This document shows positions 45,078-53,203 of a DNA stretch of 64,000 nucleotides, in pieces. The stretch comes from Paenirhodobacter hankyongi (GTDB lineage Bacteria; Pseudomonadota; Alphaproteobacteria; Rhodobacterales; Rhodobacteraceae), in contig NZ_RCHI01000007.1 in NCBI RefSeq assembly GCF_003664585.1, positions 62,001 through 126,000 of the forward strand, given 5' to 3'. The position numbers and the translations under genes were made by a program. Numbering within the stretch: the stretch's first letter is position 1; each line of letters opens with the position of its first letter. The notes beneath the pieces were generated by a model that was not told the origin of the DNA, did not search any database, and saw only the letters and a program-made list of their open reading frames with translations.

Positions 45078-45698
45078 TCAGGGGGCGAGCAGCCGCTCGA
45101 ACAGGGTGTCGAGGAAGCGGCCGGCCTCGTCGAGCGGGTCGCGCCCGGGGCCGAGCACGGCGCGCACCTGCACGTCGAAATCGGCGTAATGCTGGGTCAG
45201 CGCCCAGATCGAGAAGATCAGGTGATAGGGATCGACGGGGGCGATGCGGCCTGCCTCGGACCAGGCGCGGATCACCGCGGCCTTCTCGTCGACAAGCTCC
45301 TTCAGCTCGCTGCCCAGAAGCGCGCTCATCCGCGGCGCGCCCTGCAGCACCTCGTTGGCGAAGAGGCGGCTTTCGCGCGGCATCTCGCGGCTCATCTCGA
45401 GCTTGCGGTGCATGTAGGCCATGATCTCGGCCCTGGGCTCGCCCGCCGGGTCCATCGCCCGCAGCGGCGCCAGCCAGACATCGAGCAGTCCGCTCAGCAG
45501 CTCGACATGGATCGCCTCCTTCGAGGGGAAGTAGTAGAGTAGGTTCGGCTTCGACAGCCCCGCCGCCTGGGCGATCTGGTCGAGCGTCGCGCCACGGAAG
45601 CCCTGCGCCGAGAACACTTCGAGCGCGGCCTCGAGGATCGTCTCGATGTTGCGGCGCTGAATGCGGGTGCGCGGACGCTGGGGCGTGATCTCGGCCAA
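45078..45698 (-). CDS. rutR: RutR-like TetR-family regulator
   Basis: 206 aa. N-terminal helix-turn-helix (LDQIAQAAGLSKPNLLYYFPSKEAI) and a ligand domain closely following E. coli RutR as I remember it: LLDVWLAPLRAM, LKELVDEKAAVIRAWSEAGRIAPVDPYHLIFSIWALTQHYADF. RutR binds uracil or thymine and releases TTGACCA-N2-TGGTCAA operators. The start is an unusual TTG at 45698, supported by GGAGGAG just upstream. It lies within the pyrimidine catabolic region, as expected. Confidence 0.8.
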   Translation of the reverse strand: MAEITPQRPRTRIQRRNIETILEAALEVFSAQGFRGATLDQIAQAAGLSKPNLLYYFPSKEAIHVELLSGLLDVWLAPLRAMDPAGEPRAEIMAYMHRKLEMSREMPRESRLFANEVLQGAPRMSALLGSELKELVDEKAAVIRAWSEAGRIAPVDPYHLIFSIWALTQHYADFDVQVRAVLGPGRDPLDEAGRFLDTLFERLLAP

Positions 45699-45776
45699 GT
45701 TCTCTCCTCCGGATCCTCGCGGTATACTTCAGGACGCCGGGGGGTTCAACGCATCGGGTCTGCCGCGGCAAAGCCA

Positions 45777-45804
45777 AGGACCGGAGGCGGGGGCCTCCGG
45801 TCCT
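45777..45804 (-). terminator. 12-bp perfect hairpin after doxX
   Basis: AGGACCGGAGGC and GCCTCCGGTCCT around GGGG. On the minus strand it lies 27 bp beyond the doxX stop and is followed by TGGCTTTGCC, a weak T-rich run. Likely the 3' end of the doxX transcript. Confidence 0.6.
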
Positions 45805-45831
45805 GAACGGTGCTGAAACCGGCGGGCGGGA

Positions 45832-46404
45832 TCAGAACTCGCGCCCGAGCTTGCGGTCGATCGACCAGGCGCCGCCGCCAAACGCCGCGATCAGCGCCGC
45901 GCCGGCCGCCCAGAACAGCGAGGCGAGATAGGCCTTTTCCTGCACCTGCTCGAGGAAGGCCGCGCCGCCGTCCTTGAGCAGCCGCGCCGCGCCGGCATCG
46001 GTCAGCAGCCCGGCATTGTCCCTGAGATAGGCGATGCCCTCGGCCGTGAGGAAGGCCTCGCCATAGGGGTGGGTGTAGTGGAACCACAGCGTGATCAGCA
46101 GCATCACCGCATTCGCGAGCGCGATCGGGCGGGTCAGCAGCCCGACGGCGATCAGCATGCCGCCGAAGAACTGCATCGCGGCGAGCAGCGGCGAGAAGAG
46201 CCAGCCCGGGTGAAAGCCGAGCGCCTCGACGAAGCCCGACTGGGCGAGGGGCGCCACGATCTTCGGCCAGCCCTCGTAGATCAGCGTGCCGCCGATCACG
46301 ATGCGGAACACCGCCCAGCCGGCGGGTTCGGCGATGCCGGCATAGAACGGGGCGAGGAAGGGCAGAACCAGCCGTTCGCGGGAGAGGGGGAAGAGGTCAG
46401 CCAT
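45832..46404 (-). CDS. DoxX-family membrane protein
   Basis: 190 aa with four membrane segments, for example GWAVFRIVIGGTLIYEGWPKI and LLAAMQFFGGMLIAVGLL. DoxX proteins are small inner-membrane proteins linked to redox or thiosulfate:quinone oxidation and to stress responses; substrate not readable. GGAGG before the ATG. The upstream region carries a GACACGTGTC palindrome and an FNR-type box. Confidence 0.85.
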   Translation of the reverse strand: MADLFPLSRERLVLPFLAPFYAGIAEPAGWAVFRIVIGGTLIYEGWPKIVAPLAQSGFVEALGFHPGWLFSPLLAAMQFFGGMLIAVGLLTRPIALANAVMLLITLWFHYTHPYGEAFLTAEGIAYLRDNAGLLTDAGAARLLKDGGAAFLEQVQEKAYLASLFWAAGAALIAAFGGGAWSIDRKLGREF

Positions 46405-46416
46405 TTGTGCCTCCAT

Positions 46417-46426
46417 GACACGTGTC
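46417..46426. promoter_or_regulatory. Palindrome in doxX upstream region
   Basis: GACACGTGTC is a perfect 10-bp palindrome within TGACACGTGTCC, 12 bp before the doxX start on the template side. It resembles TetR/MarR-type operators but its regulator is unknown. Confidence 0.35.
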
Positions 46427-46527
46427 CAGTTTTCTGACAGCCGGACTGTGCCATCGACGCGGCGCGCACACTAGGCACGCGGCGGCGCAGATCCTGTGCT
46501 GCGCCGCTCAGAAGTATCTGATTTCAC

Positions 46528-46541
46528 TTGATCCAGATCAT
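46528..46541. promoter_or_regulatory. FNR/FixK-type box
   Basis: TTGATCCAGATCAT matches TTGAT-N4-ATCAA at nine of ten defined bases. It is 124 bp upstream of doxX and just beyond the end of the TetR gene at 46555. Rhodobacteraceae use such boxes for FnrL; an anaerobic or low-oxygen control of doxX is the natural reading. Confidence 0.5.
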
Positions 46542-46554
46542 GGCTTCGGCTGGG

Positions 46555-47208
46555 TCAGGACGGCGGCAGGGCGCCGATGCCGCGCAGGATGATCTCCTTG
46601 ACCGAGGCCTTGGCCGCGGTCCAGTCCGCTTCGCTCAGCGGGCCGCCGTTCAGCACCTCGATCTGGTGACCGAAATCGGCGTAATGCTGGGTCGAGGCCC
46701 AGAGCATGTACAGCAGGTGCTCGGGGTTCACCTCGGCCATCTTGCCCTCGGCGATCCAGCGCCGGATCACCGCCGCGCGCCCCGCCGTCCAGTCGCGCAG
46801 CGTGGTCTCCAGATAGTCCTGGATCACCGGCGCGCCATGCATCACCTCCGATGCCCAGACCTTCGAGCCGTTCGCATGCCGGCGCGAGATCTCGAGTTTG
46901 GCGTCGATATAGGCGCCGATGCCCTCGGCCGGGCCCGCGGCATCGTCCATCACATTCGCCGCGGTCAGCCAGATCCGGAAGATGCGCTCGACCACGGCGC
47001 GATAGAGCGCCTCCTTGGTGGCGAAATAGTAATGCAGGTTGGCCTTCGGCAGCCCCGCCATGTCGGCGATCAGCTGCATCGTCGCGCCGCCGAAGCCCGC
47101 TTCGGCGAAGACGGTCTCGGCCGCCTTCAGGATCATTTCCTCGTTCGCCTTGCGGTTCGCGGTGCGGCGCCCATTTTTTGGGCGTCCGGATGCTGTCGTT
47201 TCGTTCAC
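46555..47208 (-). CDS. TetR-family regulator, RutR paralogue
   Basis: 217 aa. Helix-turn-helix MQLIADMAGLPKANLHYYFATKEALY and a ligand domain parallel to RutR (VIRRWIAEGKMAEVNPEHLLYMLWASTQHYADFGHQIEVLNG). GTG start at 47208 (VNETTASGRPKNG). Divergent from the amidohydrolase gene, with two TGACC-N4-GGTCA palindromes in the spacer, so it very likely controls that operon and itself. It is probably the local pyrimidine-responsive repressor. Confidence 0.85.
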   Translation of the reverse strand: MNETTASGRPKNGRRTANRKANEEMILKAAETVFAEAGFGGATMQLIADMAGLPKANLHYYFATKEALYRAVVERIFRIWLTAANVMDDAAGPAEGIGAYIDAKLEISRRHANGSKVWASEVMHGAPVIQDYLETTLRDWTAGRAAVIRRWIAEGKMAEVNPEHLLYMLWASTQHYADFGHQIEVLNGGPLSEADWTAAKASVKEIILRGIGALPPS

Positions 47209-47232
47209 GGCGCCCCCTGCGGCGGAAATCTT

Positions 47233-47248
47233 GTTGACCGGATGGTCA
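47233..47248. promoter_or_regulatory. RutR-like operator 1
   Basis: TTGACCGGATGGTCAG, 12 of 14 defined bases of the RutR consensus. Core palindrome TGACC-GGAT-GGTCA. It lies just upstream of the TetR start at 47208. Confidence 0.75.
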
Positions 47249-47265
47249 GGACGTGGCTCCCTCAA

Positions 47266-47281
47266 CCTGACCATACGGTCA
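47266..47281. promoter_or_regulatory. RutR-like operator 2
   Basis: CTGACCATACGGTCAG, a perfect palindrome outside the 4-bp centre. Its centre is 33 bp from that of operator 1, close to three helical turns, so two dimers could sit on one DNA face. It is about 60 bp before the amidohydrolase ATG. Confidence 0.75.
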
Positions 47282-47338
47282 GAAAAAGATTCGTCGCAAG
47301 AGGGCAAGACGCCCCGCAGTCGACAGGGAGTTCGCAAG

Positions 47339-48589
47339 ATGTCTGCACCCGGAGAAAACCTCCGCATCAATTCCGCACGCCTGTGGGACAGCCTGATGGA
47401 GATGGCGAAGATCGGCCCCGGCGTGGCCGGCGGCAACAACCGCCAGACCCTGACCGACGCCGACGCCGAGGGCCGCGCGCTGTTCCAGAGTTGGTGCGAG
47501 GCCGCGGGCCTGACGATGGGCGTCGACAAGATGGGCACGATGTTCATGCGCCGCGAGGGCACCGAGCCCGACGCGCTTCCGGTCTATATCGGCTCGCATC
47601 TCGACACCCAGCCGACGGGCGGCAAGTATGACGGCGTGCTGGGCGTTCTGGCCGGGCTCGAGACGCTGCGCACGATGAACGATCTGGGGATCAAGACGAA
47701 GCATCCGATCGTGCTGACGAACTGGGCGAACGAGGAGGGGGCGCGCTTTGCCCCGGCGATGCTCGCCTCGGGCGTCTTCGCGGGCGTGCATACGCTCGAC
47801 TACGCCTATGGCCGCAAGGATCTCGAGGGCAAGACCTATGGCGCCGAGCTCGAGCGCATCGGCTGGAAGGGCGGCGAAGAGGTCGGCGCGCGCAAGATGC
47901 ACGCCTATTTCGAATATCACATCGAACAGGGCCCGATCCTCGAGGCCGAGGAGAAGACGATCGGCGTCGTCACCCATTGCCAGGGGCTGTGGTGGCTCGA
48001 GTTCACCCTGACCGGCAAGGAGGCGCATACCGGCTCGACCCCGATGGCGATGCGGGTGAACGCGGGCCTCGCGATGGCGCGGATCTTCGAGATGGTGCAG
48101 GAGGTGACGATGGCCGCCCAGCCGAACGCCGTGGGCGGCGTCGGGCAGGTGACCTTCTCGCCGAATTCGCGCAACGTCCTGCCCGGCACGGTGGTCTTCA
48201 CCGTCGACATCCGCACCGTCGATCAGGAAAAGCTCGACGCCATGCGCGCCGCGATCGAGACCCGCGCCGCGGCGATCTGCGCCGAGCTGGGCGTCGGCTG
48301 TGCGGTCGAGGCGGTGGGCCATTTCGACCCGGTGACCTTCACCCCCGAGCTGGTGGGCCGGGTCCGCGCCGCGGCGGAAAAGCTTGGCTACAGCCACATG
48401 GACATCGTCTCGGGGGCCGGCCACGATGCCTGCTGGGCCGCCAAGGTGGCGCCGACCACGATGATCATGTGCCCCTGCGTCGATGGTCTGAGCCACAACG
48501 AGGCCGAGGAGATCAGCTCCGACTGGGCCGCCGCCGGCGCGGATGTGCTGCTGCATGCGGTGCTCGAGACGGCGGAAGTCGTCGCCTGA
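47339..48589 (+). CDS. M20-family Zn amidohydrolase, probable beta-ureidopropionase
   Basis: 416 aa. Metal-dependent amidase of the hydantoinase/carbamoylase family: GSHLDTQPTGGKYDGVLG, TNWANEEGARFAP, EYHIEQGPILE, the dimerisation-lid region TGKEAHTGSTPM and SGAGHDACWAAKVAPT. The family includes N-carbamoyl-beta-alanine amidohydrolase, N-carbamoyl amino acid amidase and allantoate amidohydrolase. Position directly before hydA favours the third step of pyrimidine breakdown (N-carbamoyl-beta-alanine to beta-alanine, CO2 and ammonia). It could also serve allantoate, for which no other gene is seen. Confidence 0.9.
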   Translation: MSAPGENLRINSARLWDSLMEMAKIGPGVAGGNNRQTLTDADAEGRALFQSWCEAAGLTMGVDKMGTMFMRREGTEPDALPVYIGSHLDTQPTGGKYDGVLGVLAGLETLRTMNDLGIKTKHPIVLTNWANEEGARFAPAMLASGVFAGVHTLDYAYGRKDLEGKTYGAELERIGWKGGEEVGARKMHAYFEYHIEQGPILEAEEKTIGVVTHCQGLWWLEFTLTGKEAHTGSTPMAMRVNAGLAMARIFEMVQEVTMAAQPNAVGGVGQVTFSPNSRNVLPGTVVFTVDIRTVDQEKLDAMRAAIETRAAAICAELGVGCAVEAVGHFDPVTFTPELVGRVRAAAEKLGYSHMDIVSGAGHDACWAAKVAPTTMIMCPCVDGLSHNEAEEISSDWAAAGADVLLHAVLETAEVVA

Positions 48590-48597
48590 GAAAACGG

Positions 48598-48647
48598 CCG
48601 GGGGCGCCGCCCCCGGACCCCCGAGGTATTTGGGCCAAGATGAAAGC
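48598..48647 (+). repeat. Dispersed intergenic repeat, copy 3
   Basis: Hairpin CCGGGGGC/GCCCCCGG (48598-48616), then ACCCC and the core at 48623-48647 (GAGGTATTT...AAGATGAAAGC), identical to copy 1. Its end forms a second hairpin GAAAGC/GCTTTC (48642-48657) right beside the hydA ribosome site, so here the repeat is part of the hydA leader. Confidence 0.88.
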
Positions 48648-48669
48648 AACGGCTTTCAGGGAGCTATTC

Positions 48670-50124
48670 ATGACCACCACAGTCATCAAGAACGGAACCG
48701 TCGTCACCGCCGATCTGACCTACAAGGCGGACGTGCTGATCGAGGGCGGCAAGATCATCGGGATCGGGCCGGATCTGGCGGGCGACGAGGTGCTCGAGGC
48801 CGAGGGCTGCTATGTCATGCCCGGCGGCATCGACCCGCACACCCACCTGGAATTCCCCTTCATGGGGACCTTCTCGGCCGATGATTTCGACTATGGCACG
48901 CGTGCGGCGCTGGCGGGCGGCACGACGATGGTCGTCGATTTTGCGGTGCCGGCGCCGGGGCAGAGCCTGCTCGACGCCTACAAGGCCTGGCACAACAAGT
49001 CGGCGCGGGCGCGCTGTGACTATTCCTTCCACATGGCGGTGACCTGGTGGGGCGAGCAGGTCTTCGAGGAGATGAAGGAGGTCGTCGGCCTCGGCATCAA
49101 CACCTTCAAGCATTTCATGGCCTACAAGGGCTCGCTGATGGTGAATGACGACGAGCTCTTCGCCTCGTTCAAGCGCTGTGCCGAGCTCGGGGCGATCCCG
49201 CTCGTGCATGCCGAGAACGGCGATATCGTCGCCGAGATGTCGGCGAAGCTTTTGGCCGAGGGCAACACCGGGCCCGAGGCGCATGCCTATTCGCGCCCCT
49301 CCCAGGTCGAGGGCGAGGCGACGAACCGCGCGATCATGATCGCCGACATGGCGGGGGTGCCGCTTTACGTCGTGCACACCTCCTGCGAGGAGGCGCACGA
49401 GGCGATCCGTCGCGCCAAGATGAACGGCAAGCGGGTCTGGGGCGAGCCGCTGATCCAGCATCTGACGCTTGACGAGAGCGAATATGCGAACCCCGACTGG
49501 GATCACGCCGCGGGCCGGGTGATGTCGCCGCCCTTCCGCAACAAGAAGCATCAGGACAGCCTCTGGGCCGGGCTCGCGTCCGGCACGCTGAGCTGTGTCG
49601 CCACCGACCATTGCGCCTTCACCGTCGAGCAGAAGCGCTATGGCGTCGGCGATTTCACCAAGATCCCGAACGGCACCGGAGGCCTCGAGGACCGGATGCC
49701 GGTGCTGTGGGAGAAGGGCGTGAACACCGGTCGGATCACGATGAACGAATTCGTCGCCGTGACCTCGACCAATATCGCCAAGATCCTGAACTGCTATCCG
49801 AAGAAGGGCGCGGTGCTGGTCGGCTCGGACGCCGATCTCGTGGTCTGGGACCCGAAGGCGTCGAAGGTGATCTCTGCCAAGACCCAGCAATCGGCGATCG
49901 AATACAACGTTTTCGAGGGCATCGAGGTGAACGGCCTGCCGCGCTACACGCTGTCGCGAGGGATGCTCGCCTATGCCGACGGCAAGGTGCTGGCGCCCGA
50001 GGGCCATGGCGAGTTCGTGGCGCGCGAGCCGAACGGCTCGGTCAACCGCGCGCTCTCGACCTGGAAGGAGCTGACCGCGCCGCGCCCGGTCGCGCGTGCC
50101 GGCATTCCGGCTTCGGGGGTGTGA
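48670..50124 (+). CDS. hydA: Dihydropyrimidinase
   Basis: 484 aa cyclic amidohydrolase that opens dihydrouracil/dihydrothymine (and hydantoins). Seen: VMPGGIDPHTHLEFPFMG with metal His residues, the carboxylated Lys in FKHFMAYKGS, HAENGD, VHTSCEEAHEAI and CVATDHCAF, NGTGGLEDRMPVL. Follows the amidohydrolase gene by 80 bp that contain a repeat element. GGGAG is the ribosome site. Its stop overlaps the start of the ABC ATPase gene (TGATG). Confidence 0.96.
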   Translation: MTTTVIKNGTVVTADLTYKADVLIEGGKIIGIGPDLAGDEVLEAEGCYVMPGGIDPHTHLEFPFMGTFSADDFDYGTRAALAGGTTMVVDFAVPAPGQSLLDAYKAWHNKSARARCDYSFHMAVTWWGEQVFEEMKEVVGLGINTFKHFMAYKGSLMVNDDELFASFKRCAELGAIPLVHAENGDIVAEMSAKLLAEGNTGPEAHAYSRPSQVEGEATNRAIMIADMAGVPLYVVHTSCEEAHEAIRRAKMNGKRVWGEPLIQHLTLDESEYANPDWDHAAGRVMSPPFRNKKHQDSLWAGLASGTLSCVATDHCAFTVEQKRYGVGDFTKIPNGTGGLEDRMPVLWEKGVNTGRITMNEFVAVTSTNIAKILNCYPKKGAVLVGSDADLVVWDPKASKVISAKTQQSAIEYNVFEGIEVNGLPRYTLSRGMLAYADGKVLAPEGHGEFVAREPNGSVNRALSTWKELTAPRPVARAGIPASGV

Positions 50125-50912
50125 TGGCGGCGATCCCGATCATCGAGGCGCGGGGCGTCGATCTCGTCTTCCAGACGAACGACGGCCCCGTGCAGGCGCT
50201 GCGCGATGTGAACCTCGAGGTCGCGAAGGGGGAGTTCGTCTCCTTCATCGGACCCTCGGGCTGCGGCAAGACCACCTTCCTGCGCTGCATCGCGGCGCTG
50301 GAAACGCCGACCGGCGGCACGCTGAAGGTGCGCGGCATGAGCGCCGACGACGCGCGCCGCGAACGCAGCTATGGCTATGTGTTCCAGGCGGCGGGGCTGT
50401 ATCCGTGGCGCACCATCGCCGGAAACATCCGTCTGCCGCTGGAGATCATGGGCTATCCGAAGCCCGATCAGGAGGCGCGGGTCGAGAAGGTGCTCGAGCT
50501 GGTCGACCTCAAGGGCTTTGGCAAGAAGTTCCCCTGGCAGCTCTCGGGCGGCATGCAGCAGCGCGCCTCGATCGCGCGCGCGCTCGCTTTTGACGCCGAG
50601 ATCCTGTTGATGGACGAACCCTTCGGCGCGCTCGATGAGATCGTGCGCGACCGGCTGAACGAGGAACTGCTCAAGCTCTGGTCGCGCACCGGCAAGACCA
50701 TCGGCTTCGTCACCCATTCGATCCCCGAGGCGGTCTATCTGTCGACGAAGATCGTGGTGATGAGCCCGCGTCCGGGCCGGATCACCGACGTCATCGACAG
50801 CCCGTTGCCGCGCGGCGAGCGGCCGCTCGAGATCCGCGACAGCCGCGAATTCCTCGAGATTGCGCATCGCGTGCGCGAGGGGCTGCGGGCAGGGCATGCC
50901 TATGAGGTCTGA
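50124..50912 (+). CDS. ABC transporter ATPase, nitrate/sulfonate/pyrimidine-type
   Basis: 262 aa. Walker A GPSGCGKTT, Q-loop VFQAAGLYPWRT, signature LSGGMQQRASIARAL, Walker B ILLMDEPFGALD and the His switch FVTHSIPEA: all intact. It belongs to the SsuB/TauB/ThiZ group and powers the two permeases at 51448 and 52308. Coupled to hydA, so the substrate is probably a pyrimidine or its breakdown product. Confidence 0.95.
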   Translation: MAAIPIIEARGVDLVFQTNDGPVQALRDVNLEVAKGEFVSFIGPSGCGKTTFLRCIAALETPTGGTLKVRGMSADDARRERSYGYVFQAAGLYPWRTIAGNIRLPLEIMGYPKPDQEARVEKVLELVDLKGFGKKFPWQLSGGMQQRASIARALAFDAEILLMDEPFGALDEIVRDRLNEELLKLWSRTGKTIGFVTHSIPEAVYLSTKIVVMSPRPGRITDVIDSPLPRGERPLEIRDSREFLEIAHRVREGLRAGHAYEV

Positions 50913-51438
50913 ACCGCACCGCCCCCGGACCTGGCCCCGGAGCTGCTCCGTCGCGCTGGCGGCGGTGATGGCGCTTGCCGCGCCCGCCGGGGCCGAGACC
51001 CTGGTCGATGCCTATGGGCTGGGCACCCATGCGCCCCGGCCCGAGGTCTGGACGAAGATCGACGATACGCTGTCCGTTCGCGCGCAGATCCGCGACGCGG
51101 AGGGCCGGCCGGTCGATCATGCCCGGCGTGGCGCGGTGCTGCGGTTGGGTCTTGATGCCTTCGTGCAGCCCGGTGCCGCCGACCGGCCGCTGGCCCTGAG
51201 CTGCGCGATCTCGTTTTACGACGCCGACGGGCGGGCCGCGCCTGGCAGCGACACGGTGCCGTGTTACGCGGGGCGCCTTGCGGCGGGCACCGGCCGGTTC
51301 CGGCCGCTCGATCTTGATTTCCGCTTCCGCAACACGGCGGGCGATCCTGCCGGCACCGCGGCGGTGGTGGTGCGTGTCACCGATACCGGAACGGGCGAGG
51401 GCATCACCCTTGCGCCGACCTATCGACTTGAGGACTGA
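50902..51438 (+). CDS. Unrecognised exported protein in the pyrimidine transporter operon
   Basis: 178 aa from ATG 50902 (ATG 50896 is also possible; the start overlaps the ATPase gene by 11 bp). An N-terminal signal (SVALAAVMALAAPAGAE) leads into a beta-rich domain of about 150 residues with two Cys (SCAISFYDADG and PCYAG) that could form a disulfide, and a FRPLDLDFRFRNT strand. It resembles a small immunoglobulin-like or periplasmic accessory domain but I do not recognise the family. Placed between ATPase and permease genes with almost no gaps, it likely assists this transporter. Confidence 0.7.
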   Translation: MRSEPHRPRTWPRSCSVALAAVMALAAPAGAETLVDAYGLGTHAPRPEVWTKIDDTLSVRAQIRDAEGRPVDHARRGAVLRLGLDAFVQPGAADRPLALSCAISFYDADGRAAPGSDTVPCYAGRLAAGTGRFRPLDLDFRFRNTAGDPAGTAAVVVRVTDTGTGEGITLAPTYRLED

Positions 51439-51447
51439 GGCCGGGCG

Positions 51448-52311
51448 ATGAAGACCATTCTGCCGATCCTGACCGTTGTCGCCGCCATTGTCGTGCTGTG
51501 GTATGGCGCGGCGGTCTGGCTGAATTCGAAATGGGTCTATGACCAGGCGGCGCGGGCGGGCACCGAGGTGACGACCGCACAGCTGATCTCGGAGACCATG
51601 GCGCAGGAGCGCCCGGTCCTGCCCGCGCCGCATCAGGTGCTGGCCGGGCTGTGGGACGGCGTCGCGGGGCAGAAGATCACCTCGAAACGCTCGCTCGTCT
51701 ATCACGGCTGGGTCACGCTCTCGGCGACGATGGCGGGCTTCGTGCTGGGCACGGCGGCGGGGCTGATCCTGGCCATCGGCATCGTGCACAGCCGCGCCAT
51801 GGACATGTCGGTGATGCCCTGGGCGATCGCCAGCCAGACCATCCCGATCCTGGCGATCGCGCCGATGGTGATCGTGGTGCTCGCCTCGCTCGGCATCAAG
51901 GGGCTGGTGCCGAAGGCGATCATCGCGGCCTATCTCAGCTTCTTCCCGATCCTTGTCGGCATGGTGAAGGGGCTGCGCGCGCCCGACGGGATGCAGCTTG
52001 ACCTCTTGCGCACCTACAACACGCCGCGCGCGGCGGTGCTGTGGAAGCTGCGGCTGCCGTCCTCGATGCCCTATCTCTTCGCCTCGCTGAAGGTGGGGGT
52101 CGCGGCGGCGCTGGTCGGCACGATCGTGGCCGAGCTGCCGGCGGGCGCGACGGCGGGTCTGGGCGCGCGGCTGCTCTCGGGCAGCTATTACGGCCAGACG
52201 GTGCAGATCTGGGCCGCGCTTTTCGCCGCGGCGCTGCTGGCGGCGGCGCTCGTCGCCGTGGTCGGCGCGATCGAGGCGGTGACGCTCAAACGCATGGGGA
52301 TGGCACGATGA
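51448..52311 (+). CDS. ABC transporter permease 1
   Basis: 287 aa, six or so membrane segments, BPD_transp_1 type. The coupling motif is partly visible in LDLLRTYNTPRAAVLWKLRLPSSMPYLFASLKVGVAAALVGTIVAE. A long N-terminal periplasmic loop (about 25-85) after the first helix is unusual for the group. Stop overlaps the next start (ATGA). Confidence 0.93.
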   Translation: MKTILPILTVVAAIVVLWYGAAVWLNSKWVYDQAARAGTEVTTAQLISETMAQERPVLPAPHQVLAGLWDGVAGQKITSKRSLVYHGWVTLSATMAGFVLGTAAGLILAIGIVHSRAMDMSVMPWAIASQTIPILAIAPMVIVVLASLGIKGLVPKAIIAAYLSFFPILVGMVKGLRAPDGMQLDLLRTYNTPRAAVLWKLRLPSSMPYLFASLKVGVAAALVGTIVAELPAGATAGLGARLLSGSYYGQTVQIWAALFAAALLAAALVAVVGAIEAVTLKRMGMAR

Positions 52312-53156
52312 GCTGGCAGGGCTGGGCGGCACTCGCCTTCTGGATCGCGACCTCGGCGCTGAACGTGACCATTGCCAACCGCTGGGGGGGGCATCGCTGG
52401 GCGCGGATCTTCGTGCCGGTGCTGTTCGGCATCACCCTGCTGGTGCTGTGGCAGGGGATGGTGATCGGGCTGGGGGTCAGCCCGGTGATCCTGCCGCCAC
52501 CCTCGATGATCGCGGCGCGCTTTGCCGAAAGCACCGGGCTGCTCTGGGGCGATTTCGCCCAGACCATCCTGAAGGGGGCGCTGGCGGGCTATGTCATCGG
52601 CTGCGGCGCGGCGGTGCTGGTGGCGATTGTCGTCGACCGCTCGCCCTTCCTGCAGCGCGGTCTGCTGCCGGTGGGCAATTTCGTCGCCGCCCTGCCGATC
52701 GTCGGCATTGCGCCGATCCTGGTGATGTGGTTCGGTTTCGACTGGCAGTCGAAGGCGGCAGTCGTGGTGGTGATGGTGTTCTTCCCGGTGCTGGTGAACA
52801 TGGTCGCGGGGCTTGCCGCCACCGATGCGCTGCAGCGCGACCTGATGCAGACCTATTCCGCCACCTACCGGCAGAGCCTTCTGAAGATGCGCCTGCCGGC
52901 GGCGATGCCCTTCCTGTTCAACGGGCTGAAGATCGCCACCACGCTGGCGCTGATCGGCGCGATCGTTGCCGAATTTTTCGGCAGCCCGACGCGGGGCATG
53001 GGCTTCCGCATTTCGACCGCGGTGGGGCAGCTTGATATGCCGCTCGTCTGGTCGGAGATTGCGGTGGCGGCCCTCGCCGGGTCGGGCTTCTTCGGGATGA
53101 TGGTGCTGATCGAGAAGGTGGTGACCTTCTGGCACCCCTCGCAGCGCGCGAAATGA
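52308..53156 (+). CDS. ABC transporter permease 2
   Basis: 282 aa. Second membrane subunit, paralogue of permease 1: QTYSATYRQSLLKMRLPAAMPFLFNGLKIATTLALIGAIVAEFF is the equivalent of the EAA loop and following helix. Two unlike permeases suggest a heterodimeric channel, as in other NMT1/THI5-linked pyrimidine or thiamin-precursor transporters. Confidence 0.93.
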   Translation: MSWQGWAALAFWIATSALNVTIANRWGGHRWARIFVPVLFGITLLVLWQGMVIGLGVSPVILPPPSMIAARFAESTGLLWGDFAQTILKGALAGYVIGCGAAVLVAIVVDRSPFLQRGLLPVGNFVAALPIVGIAPILVMWFGFDWQSKAAVVVVMVFFPVLVNMVAGLAATDALQRDLMQTYSATYRQSLLKMRLPAAMPFLFNGLKIATTLALIGAIVAEFFGSPTRGMGFRISTAVGQLDMPLVWSEIAVAALAGSGFFGMMVLIEKVVTFWHPSQRAK

Positions 53157-53203
53157 GTTTTTCAACACCGGGGAAACACCCGGGGTCAACTGTGGAGACG
53201 ACG

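Noticed and set aside
47339-48589. Naming the M20 enzyme allC (allantoate amidohydrolase)
   Set aside because: It is a possible second role, but its neighbours are all pyrimidine genes; family motifs do not separate these substrates by eye.
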